The notes under the pieces: model-generated
What the model was told of the DNA's origin: nothing
Seen by the model: the letters and a program-made list of their open reading frames with translations, nothing else
Database searches by the model: none
Position numbers and translations under genes: made by a program
Assembly (NCBI GenBank): GCA_030633365.1
Contig: DAOVSY010000069.1
Location: 1 to 10,930, forward strand
Length of the DNA stretch: 10,930 bases
Direction: 5' to 3'
Source of the DNA: Spirochaetaceae bacterium
GTDB taxonomy: Bacteria; Spirochaetota; Spirochaetia; B11-G9
Shown: positions 5,754 through 10,930 of the stretch, piece after piece
Layout of the letters: each line of letters begins with the position of its first letter
Numbering within the stretch: the stretch's first letter is position 1

Positions 5754-6772
5754 GGGATATATATTAAATTAGAATTAATTTCTCCAAAACTGGCAGTGCT
5801 TGTAGGAACTATGTGCCAGTCTGCGGAGAAGTTATTATCAGTAAATATAGACTCTCTGCACATGGATCTTGTGGCAGTAGAGTCTTCGGGGTCAATAGCA
5901 TCTTCCGGAGCAATAAGATTATCTTCTGCATCCCATCCCCCTAATTCAAATAATCTGTCTGCTTTATTCATTGTAGCTGTACTTCCAAAGCCTCTGTAAT
6001 TCTCATCTGAGCTCGAAGTTCTGTTACTGTAAAGAACTCCATCTATTAATGCTCCTCTGGGGTTTGAAAATAAAGTAATTGTCCCATTGTTGCCGGAGAG
6101 TCCGGAACCTGCCTCAACCCATAGATCCCATGCATCGGGATGCACATTTAAACCTCTGGACAGATCTGTATTTTCTGTCTCATCAATTTCATCTGCAGTT
6201 CCTTCCGGTTTAAAATGAATTATAATATAATCATTCTCAACTACATTTATAGAAGGAAGTATTTTACGTTGAGCCCATTCAGTATCTATACCTTCAAATA
6301 TGCATAAACCGGCTGTGTTTCCGTCTGAAAGAACCCGTAGTTCTACTTTATCCGGATTTGTTGTAGAGCCCTGAGTGGTAAATTCATTAATTATCAGCTC
6401 TGGTAGATTTGAATTGTATCCATAAAAATCTGAAATTAGAGTAAGACTGTTACCGGATAAATCAGAAATTGAGATTTCAATTTTTAAGAGACCCCCAGGT
6501 TCAAGATCCTCTGCAAATAGTATCTGCATTTTATCTTTTTCTACTGTTAGTAAACTAATTTCTATGGCCGGATCGATAAGTATGTATCCTGGTTCTGCTA
6601 AAATCTCTTCAGAAAACTGAAGTTCCAGAGTTTTAGAATCCAAAGTTCCCATACTTATAAACATTGGGGGCTGTATATCTCTATCTGTAAACTGTCTGTA
6701 ATCCTCTATTGGGCCGCAGCTGCATATAACTGTTAATAATGTAAATGCTGATACTTTTTGAAAAATCTTCAT
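5750..6772 (-). CDS. Lipoprotein with Ig-like and lamin-tail-like domains
   Basis: A 340-aa predicted lipoprotein. Residues 1-18 are a signal peptide (MKIFQKVSAFTLLTVICS) with Cys19 as the likely lipidated residue; the lipobox is loose, as often in spirochaetes. Residues of about 34-113 (PPMFISMGTLDSKTLELQFS and onward) resemble the SbsA/Big_5-type Ig-like domain. From about 123, LPELIINEFTTQG, VELRVL, and a C-terminal TATRSMCR...DWHIVPTSTASFGEIN pattern resemble lamin-tail domains of secreted bacterial proteins. Its role is probably cell-envelope or surface, not further defined. The frame is open to 6883, but the start at 6772 has a good ribosome binding site (AGGAGA, complement of 6781-6786) 9 nt upstream and begins the signal peptide directly. 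The earlier in-frame ATGs would prepend a charged, non-signal segment. Confidence 0.8.
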   Translation of the reverse strand: MKIFQKVSAFTLLTVICSCGPIEDYRQFTDRDIQPPMFISMGTLDSKTLELQFSEEILAEPGYILIDPAIEISLLTVEKDKMQILFAEDLEPGGLLKIEISISDLSGNSLTLISDFYGYNSNLPELIINEFTTQGSTTNPDKVELRVLSDGNTAGLCIFEGIDTEWAQRKILPSINVVENDYIIIHFKPEGTADEIDETENTDLSRGLNVHPDAWDLWVEAGSGLSGNNGTITLFSNPRGALIDGVLYSNRTSSSDENYRGFGSTATMNKADRLFELGGWDAEDNLIAPEDAIDPEDSTATRSMCRESIFTDNNFSADWHIVPTSTASFGEINSNLIYIP

Positions 6773-6780
6773 TATTTTTC

Positions 6781-6786
6781 TCTCCT
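6781..6786 (-). promoter_or_regulatory. Ribosome binding site deciding the lipoprotein start
   Basis: AGGAGA on the minus strand, 8-9 nt before the ATG at 6772. It supports the start that places the signal peptide at the N-terminus, over the in-frame ATGs at 6883 and 6877. Confidence 0.7.
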
Positions 6787-6805
6787 GATATTTTATTGAT
6801 TTTGT

Positions 6806-6827
6806 GGATAGACACGGAGGTCTATCC
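6806..6827 (-). promoter_or_regulatory. Hairpin in the lipoprotein leader with anti-SD-like loop
   Basis: A perfect 8-bp stem (6806-6813 with 6820-6827) closes a 6-nt loop. In the minus-strand transcript the loop reads CUCCGU, and with the closing stem bases it gives ACCUCC, the same as the 16S anti-Shine-Dalgarno core. It could pair with the GGAG about 20 nt downstream. No T run follows on either strand, so it is not an intrinsic terminator. It may be an operator, a structural leader element or a translational switch. Confidence 0.45.
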
Positions 6828-6868
6828 CTGCATTGTTTCTCAAAACCATTTATGATTTCCTTTTTGAA

Positions 6869-6874
6869 TTTATA
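6869..6874 (-). promoter_or_regulatory. Possible -10 of the lipoprotein gene
   Basis: TATAAA read on the minus strand. The hexamer 17 bp further upstream (TTTCCC, complement of 6892-6897) is a poor -35. Use of this -10 would give a leader of about 90 nt that includes the 6806-6827 hairpin. Weak evidence only. Confidence 0.3.
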
Positions 6875-6909
6875 CATATTCATTAGTATTGGGGAAATTT
6901 TGATTTTGC

Positions 6910-6948
6910 TTTCAATTTATTGAAAAAAAATAAAAAAAGAGATAGTAT
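6910..6948 (+). promoter_or_regulatory. Promoter of glmS with palindrome over the -35
   Basis: TTGAAA at 6920-6925, a 17-bp spacer, then TAGTAT at 6943-6948. The -35 is the right arm of the palindrome TTTCAA-TTTA-TTGAAA (6910-6925), so a -35-like hexamer also faces the lipoprotein gene and the palindrome could be an operator. Transcription from here would begin near 6955. Confidence 0.5.
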
Positions 6949-6968
6949 ACCTTAGTAGCGACGTAGTT

Positions 6969-6986
6969 TACTGCTTCTTTGCAGTA
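6969..6986 (+). promoter_or_regulatory. Small hairpin in the glmS leader
   Basis: TACTGC (6969-6974) pairs with GCAGTA (6981-6986) around the loop TTCTTT, 15 nt before the glmS ribosome binding site (AAAGGA, 7001-7006). It is short and may have no role. It does not resemble the glmS ribozyme. Confidence 0.3.
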
Positions 6987-7013
6987 TATTTTAACAATTC
7001 AAAGGAAAAAATA

Positions 7014-8837
7014 ATGTGTGGAATAGTTGGTTACTGTGGTCCACACAAAGCACAATTTGTTTCTCCCTGAGGATTGTAGCGGCGTTATTACAGAGGATAT
7101 GACTCTGCAGGTATTTGTATTAGCAATCAGGGTAATCTTAAAACAATAAAGCGAATAGGTAAAATAAAAGACCTTAGAGAAATAGTTCCTTCTAATCTGG
7201 AAGGACATACAGGTATTGGTCATACTCGGTGGGCTACCCATGGAGAAGTTACAGATGCAAATGCCCATCCTCATTATGATGATAGTGAGAAAATTGTTCT
7301 TGTTCATAATGGAATAATAGAAAATTATCAGGTAATAAAAAAACGTCTTATAGAAGAGGGACATACTTTTAAATCTGATACAGATTCTGAAGTTATTTCT
7401 CACCTTGTGGCAACACTTTATAAAGGGAATCTTGAAGCTGCTTTAAGAGAAACAGTTTTTTTATTAAAGGGAACATATGGATTAGCAGTAATGCATAAAG
7501 ACAATCCGGATAAAATTGTTGGAGTTAGAAATGGATCTCCTCTTGTTTTGGGGATTGGTGAAAATGAGATGTTTTTAGCTTCTGATGTTACAGCAATCCT
7601 GGCACATACAAAACAGGTGATTTATCTGGAAGATAAAGAAATTGTTGTTATAACGGCAGATAGTTATAAAACCTATGATTTTCATGAACAGGAATTGCAG
7701 AAAAAAATTGAAAATATTGGCTGGGATCTGGATCAGATTGAAAAAGACGGATACGAATTTTTTATGGAAAAAGAGATTAATGAACAACCAGAGTCAATTC
7801 TTCGTGCTCTAATAGGAAGAATTGATTCTGATGGTGCTACAGGCCACCTTGGTGGATTAAACATGACCCCTGCAGAACTTATTAACATTAAACGTATTCA
7901 GATTGTTGCTGCAGGAACATCATTTTATGCAGGTATGGTCGGGGCCTATCTTCTGGAAAGTATTGCAAGAATTCCTGCTTCAACGGAACTGTCTTCTGAA
8001 GTACGATACAAGAATCCTGTTGTTCAGCCGGACACTCTGTACTTTGTAGTTTCCCAGTCAGGGGAGACTGCAGATACTCTGTATGCTATGAGAGAGCTCC
8101 AAAGAAAGGGTGGTAAGGTGTTAGGTATTTGTAATGTTGTAGGTTCCACTATTCCCAGGGAATCAGATGGGGGAGTGTATATTCATTCAGGACCGGAAAT
8201 AGCAGTTGCATCTACAAAGGCCTTTACATCTCAAATAACTGTTTTCTATATTTTAACACTAATTCTTGCCCGTATGAGACATCTGTCCTATGAAGCTGGT
8301 TTAAAACTTGTTTCAGGTATTGAAAGTATTCCTGATAAAATTAAAGAGATACTTGCTGATACTGGTAATATCCAAAAGATTGCAAAAAAATACGCAAAAT
8401 ATGAAAATTTTCTTTTTCTTGGCCGGGGACTAAATTACTCTGTTGCTTTGGAAGGAGCTTTGAAACTAAAAGAAATTTCCTATATTCATGCAGAGGGGTA
8501 TAGTTCTGCAGAAATTAAACATGGTCCAATTGCACTAATTAATGAAAATACACCCAGCCTTTTTCTTGTTCCGGATGATGATTTACGTGATAAGGTTATT
8601 AATAACATCAAGGAAGTTAAAGCAAGAAAAGGTAAGGTTATTGCCATTGCTGTTCAGGGTGATAATGAAATTAAAGATATTGTGGATGATGTAATTTGGA
8701 TTCCTAAGGTACATTCTTTAATGTATCCTTATTTAATGGTAATACCACTGCAGTTATTTGCATTCTATACAGCTTTGGAGCTTGATCGTGATGTTGATCA
8801 ACCAAGGAATTTAGCTAAAAGTGTTACAGTAGAATAA
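7014..8837 (+). pseudogene. glmS: Glucosamine-6-phosphate synthase, interrupted by two in-frame stops
   Basis: GlmS makes glucosamine-6-phosphate from fructose-6-phosphate and glutamine, the entry to peptidoglycan and lipid sugars. From ATG 7014 (AAAGGA 7 nt upstream) the frame has 607 codons, normal family length. It begins MCGIVGY, with Cys2 as the catalytic residue after Met removal. It then meets TGA at 7068-7070 (codon 19) and TAG at 7077-7079 (codon 22), and continues in the same frame with RGYDSAG, HTRWATHGE, HNGIIEN and SDTDSEV. Both SIS domains follow (VVSQSGETADT; LKLKEISYIHAEGYSSAEIK), and the end is LAKSVTVE. The stops fall where the family has LLEGL(K/R)R. No start codon occurs after the TAG until GTG 7407, which would lack most of the glutaminase domain. 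A local assembly error, a very recent pseudogene, or read-through are all possible. Confidence 0.85.
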
Positions 8838-8850
8838 TAGGTACTGGAAA

Positions 8851-9342
8851 GTGAATAAAAAAGCCATTGTTGGAGTTTTATTTTTTTGCCTCATTGTTTC
8901 AATCTCTTATATAGGTGCTCAATCTATTGCAGCAGATAAGAATGAAAGTCTGGAAGCGGCGAAATTTATTGCGCCGGCTATTCTTGTCAGAGGACCTGTG
9001 AAAACCAGAAATTTCCCCTTAATTTATCCAAATGCCATGGAATACTGGCAGGGAAATTATCGATATTTGGAATCAGAGATAATAGTATCTTTTACCAGAA
9101 CAAATATTTTAATCCCTGATGAATGGGCTAGTCTGACTTGTAATAAACTAAAAGGGTTTTCGCCAGATAATGAATCTTTTTTCTACACAGATGCGCAGTG
9201 GTCAGTTCTTTTCCAATTTTCTCCGGATATTTCTGCGGATTGTGTTTTTATAAATACTTTTATTACCAGATTAAAATATTTTCTAAGAGACACTTCCCCT
9301 CATGATCCACCTCTATTACCTGCAATACTTGAAATTAGGTAG
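8851..9342 (+). CDS. Small secreted protein of unknown function
   Basis: A 163-aa protein starting with GTG 13 nt after the glmS stop. Residues 1-24 form a signal peptide (MNKKAIVGVLFFCLIVSISY, then IGAQ) with likely signal-peptidase-I cleavage near GAQS or SIAA, and there is no lipobox. The mature part has two cysteines (97 and 131), which could form a disulfide, and aromatic-rich stretches (YPNAMEYWQGNYRYLE; DAQWSVLFQF). I recognise no family. The ribosome binding site is weak (GGAAA directly before GTG), so translation probably depends on coupling to glmS. Its place between two biosynthetic genes does not reveal its job; it is likely periplasmic or exported. Confidence 0.75.
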   Translation: MNKKAIVGVLFFCLIVSISYIGAQSIAADKNESLEAAKFIAPAILVRGPVKTRNFPLIYPNAMEYWQGNYRYLESEIIVSFTRTNILIPDEWASLTCNKLKGFSPDNESFFYTDAQWSVLFQFSPDISADCVFINTFITRLKYFLRDTSPHDPPLLPAILEIR

Positions 9343-9360
9343 ATAGCCTGTTAGGCTGTG
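9343..9360 (+). other. Short hairpin between the secreted-protein gene and argH
   Basis: AGCCT (9345-9349) pairs with AGGCT (9353-9357) around GTT, extendable by one wobble and one A-T pair. No T run follows, so transcription probably continues into argH. Confidence 0.3.
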
Positions 9361-9375
9361 GCTGGAGATGGAGAT

Positions 9376-9379
9376 GGAG
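9376..9379 (+). promoter_or_regulatory. Ribosome binding site deciding the argH start, in a GGAGAT triplet repeat
   Basis: GGAGAT, GGAGAT, GGAGAA lie in tandem at 9364-9381. The last GGAG is 6 nt before the ATG at 9386, good spacing. The ATG at 9368 touches the first GGAG with no spacing. The ATG at 9374 has the second GGAG directly abutting it. Confidence 0.6.
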
Positions 9380-9385
9380 AAAAAT

Positions 9386-10756
9386 ATGGGAAAGTTATGG
9401 CAGAAAGGTTATTCGTTAAATAAATTAATGGAAGAATTTACAGTAGGCAGAGATTTTGAACTTGATCAAAATTTGGTTGTTTCTGACTGTTTGGCAAGCA
9501 GTGCTCATGGTAAAATGCTTAATTCTATTGGTATATTATCTGATGATGATCTTGAATCTATTCAAAAGGGTCTTAAAGAAATAGTCAAACTTTCCGGGAA
9601 AAATAATTTTCCTATTTCTCTGACCGATGAAGATTGTCATACTGCAATAGAAAATTATCTTGTTTCTCATATTGGTAATGCGGGTAAGAAAATTCATACT
9701 GGCAGAAGCCGTAATGATCAGGTTCTTACTTGTTTACGCGTCTATTCAAGAGACTTCCTTTATACTTTTATAAAAGAATCAGTTTCTCTTTCCAGGGTAC
9801 TGACAGAATTTGCAAAAAAACATGAACTGACTCCTATGCCTGGGAGAACACATATGCAAATAGCAATGCCTTCATCTGTTGGGCTATGGGGAGGTGCTTT
9901 TGCAGAGGAAATTGCTGATTCCCTTAGTATGACAAAGTCTGTCCTTAATATTATTGATCAAAGTCCTCTTGGCTCTGCTGCAAGTTATGGGGTGCCTATT
10001 GCCCTGGATAGAGAAATGACGGCATCATTAATGGGGTTTTCAAAAGTTCAGAATAATGTACTTTATGTAAATAACTCCAGAGGAAAATTTGAATCTTTAA
10101 TTATAGATACACTGGATCAGATTGTTCTGACTTTAAGCAAAATGGCTCAGGATTTAATTCTTTTTTCCCTTCCGGAGTTTGGGTACTTCAGTCTTCCGGT
10201 TGAGTTATGTTCCGGTTCCAGTATAATGCCCCAGAAAAAAAATCCTGATGGTCTGGAACTTCTTAGAGCAAAATCAGCATCTGTTTCTTCCTGTGGAATA
10301 CAAATAAAAAATATAATAAGATCCCTTCCTTCAGGTTATAACAGAGATTTTCAGGAAGTAAAGGAACCCTTTATCAGGGGTATTAAACTTACCCTTCAAA
10401 GTGTAAGAATAATGCAGTTGACTATATCTGAATTAGTTGTAAATACAGAAAATTTGGAAAAAGCCTTTACTCCGGAAATATTTGCAACAGATGAAGCCAT
10501 AAAAATGGTTCTTTCCGGGAAAAGCTTCCGTGATGCCTACAGAGCTGTTGGAACTAATCTGGATCAAGTGGAAGTAATAAGTCCGCTGGAGGGCATTAAA
10601 ACACGTACCAGCACAGGAACTGCAGGTAATCTAAGACTGGATAAACTGGAGAGGTTCTTGTCAGACCTGAATGAAGGTGTTTCCAGGCAAGAGGACAATG
10701 TACAGGAATCTTTAAGGGGCTTACTTGATATGGATGTTAAACCTTTCAGGGAATAA
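9386..10756 (+). CDS. argH: Argininosuccinate lyase
   Basis: ArgH splits argininosuccinate to arginine and fumarate, the last step of arginine synthesis, as a cytoplasmic homotetramer of the fumarase/aspartase superfamily. From ATG 9386 it has 456 residues, normal length. It begins MGKLWQKGYS, as ArgH proteins usually do (M-x-KLW). The conserved blocks are present: H104-TGRSRNDQ, T155-H156 in PGRTHMQIA, and the signature loop G277-SSIMPQKKNPD with the catalytic serine. In-frame ATGs at 9368 and 9374 are possible, but the GGAG at 9376-9379 favours 9386. No terminator separates it from glmS and the secreted-protein gene, so the three are likely co-transcribed. Other arg genes are not in the window. 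A terminator follows directly. Confidence 0.95.
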   Translation: MGKLWQKGYSLNKLMEEFTVGRDFELDQNLVVSDCLASSAHGKMLNSIGILSDDDLESIQKGLKEIVKLSGKNNFPISLTDEDCHTAIENYLVSHIGNAGKKIHTGRSRNDQVLTCLRVYSRDFLYTFIKESVSLSRVLTEFAKKHELTPMPGRTHMQIAMPSSVGLWGGAFAEEIADSLSMTKSVLNIIDQSPLGSAASYGVPIALDREMTASLMGFSKVQNNVLYVNNSRGKFESLIIDTLDQIVLTLSKMAQDLILFSLPEFGYFSLPVELCSGSSIMPQKKNPDGLELLRAKSASVSSCGIQIKNIIRSLPSGYNRDFQEVKEPFIRGIKLTLQSVRIMQLTISELVVNTENLEKAFTPEIFATDEAIKMVLSGKSFRDAYRAVGTNLDQVEVISPLEGIKTRTSTGTAGNLRLDKLERFLSDLNEGVSRQEDNVQESLRGLLDMDVKPFRE

Positions 10757-10759
10757 TTC

Positions 10760-10867
10760 ACTTCGATACAATTTCTTTTTTAGAAGAATATTGGGGTATA
10801 ACGAAATCACTCAGCGAACGGTATCTTCGGTTGCTGAGTGTTTTTGCTTGCAAAAATGTATCGAAGT
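10760..10867. repeat. 11-bp perfect inverted repeat around the argH/phoU terminator
   Basis: ACTTCGATACA at 10760-10770 and its exact complement TGTATCGAAGT at 10857-10867, 86 nt apart. The left arm begins 3 nt after the argH stop. The right arm, read on the minus strand, begins 4 nt after the phoU stop. The terminator hairpin sits between the arms. Transcripts from either side could close an outer stem. Confidence 0.7.
10808..10845 (+). terminator. Rho-independent terminator after argH
   Basis: CACTCAGC (10808-10815) pairs with GCTGAGTG (10833-10840), with three further A-T/C-G pairs inside (AAC with GTT) past a bulged G. TTTTT follows. A second inverted repeat, TTTTTGC-TT-GCAAAAA at 10841-10856, overlaps the T tract and could add termination in the phoU direction, making the region bidirectional. 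Confidence 0.85.
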
Positions 10868-10871
10868 AACC

Positions 10872-10930
10872 CTATCTCAGATGCCTCAACGCTTCTGCAA
10901 TATTCATTGCATAGTCTCCAATATGCTCCA
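10872..10930 (-). CDS. phoU: PhoU-family protein, C-terminal end only
   Basis: Read on the minus strand from the window edge, one frame gives EHIGDYAMNIAEALRHLR and then TAG (complement of 10872-10874). This closely follows the last helix of PhoU proteins (ER-x-GDHAxNIAE pattern), which regulate phosphate uptake with the Pst transporter and PhoR. The other two frames do not fit any family I know. Only 18 residues are visible, so it could instead be the PhoU-like tail of a Na/Pi cotransporter. It converges on argH and shares the intergenic terminator region. Confidence 0.65.
   Translation of the reverse strand, partial: EHIGDYAMNIAEALRHLR

Noticed and set aside
6773..6883. N-terminal extension of the lipoprotein frame
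   Set aside because: It puts a charged segment before the signal peptide, includes the leader hairpin, and ignores the good AGGAGA site before 6772.
6951..7013. glmS ribozyme or riboswitch in the glmS leader
   Set aside because: The leader is short and A/T-rich and lacks the ribozyme's conserved core; only a 6-bp hairpin is seen.
7068..7079. TGA as selenocysteine and TAG as pyrrolysine in glmS
   Set aside because: The family has neither residue here, no SECIS-like hairpin is evident after the TGA, and TGA and TAG act as normal stops in neighbouring genes (5425, 9342).
6999..7403. 134-aa minus-strand open frame
   Set aside because: It is the antisense of the glutaminase part of glmS, whose conserved motifs show the plus strand is the real coding strand.
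1..10930. CRISPR arrays, tRNA or rRNA genes, transposases, integrases
   Set aside because: None could be recognised by reading both strands; no regularly spaced repeats or transposase-like proteins are present.

Overview
The window is AT-rich bacterial DNA (roughly one third G+C by eye). It carries housekeeping genes plus an accessory patch at the left. A low-G+C bacterium, probably a spirochaete, is my best guess: there is a lipoprotein with a loose lipobox and a lamin-tail-like domain, the codon use is AT-rich, and several proteins look lineage-restricted. No rRNA or other taxonomic marker is present, so this stays an inference.

Left part (1-4000): a terminator at 64-86 closes an upstream gene that lies outside the window. 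It is followed by a MntA/HepT-type nucleotidyltransferase-HEPN toxin-antitoxin pair (276-1011, +). Next come two AAA ATPases of the AAA_14/DUF4143 type on the minus strand (1008-2315 and 2484-3764). All three accessory transcription units have a -10-like hexamer 5-6 nt before the start codon. For the two ATPases this predicts leaderless mRNAs with the A of ATG at +1; the mntA case is weaker. The housekeeping genes nearby have ordinary Shine-Dalgarno leaders. A 25-bp repeat pair (20/25 identical) brackets the second ATPase. A small possible membrane-protein ORF lies across that ATPase's promoter.

Middle (4000-6890): ssb (4070-4468) has a strong hairpin just before its ribosome binding site and its own terminator. 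An unrecognised 264-aa cytoplasmic protein is coupled to a thioredoxin with a WCVPC active site. Converging on these is a lipoprotein with an Ig-like and a lamin-tail-like domain (start at 6772), whose leader carries a hairpin with an anti-Shine-Dalgarno-like loop.

Right (6890-10930): a likely operon glmS - small secreted protein - argH runs from a promoter at about 6920-6948. glmS has full family length and conserved active-site motifs, but it is interrupted by TGA at codon 19 and TAG at codon 22, with frame otherwise preserved. It is a fresh pseudogene, an assembly error, or something stranger. argH converges on the 3' end of a phoU-like gene (10872 to the window edge, minus). Between them is a terminator enclosed by a perfect 11-bp inverted repeat placed 3-4 nt after each gene's stop codon.

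The strongest leads are the interrupted glmS, the shared leaderless-type starts of the accessory genes, and the symmetric repeat around the argH/phoU terminator. I see no clear sign of an entirely new multi-gene system.
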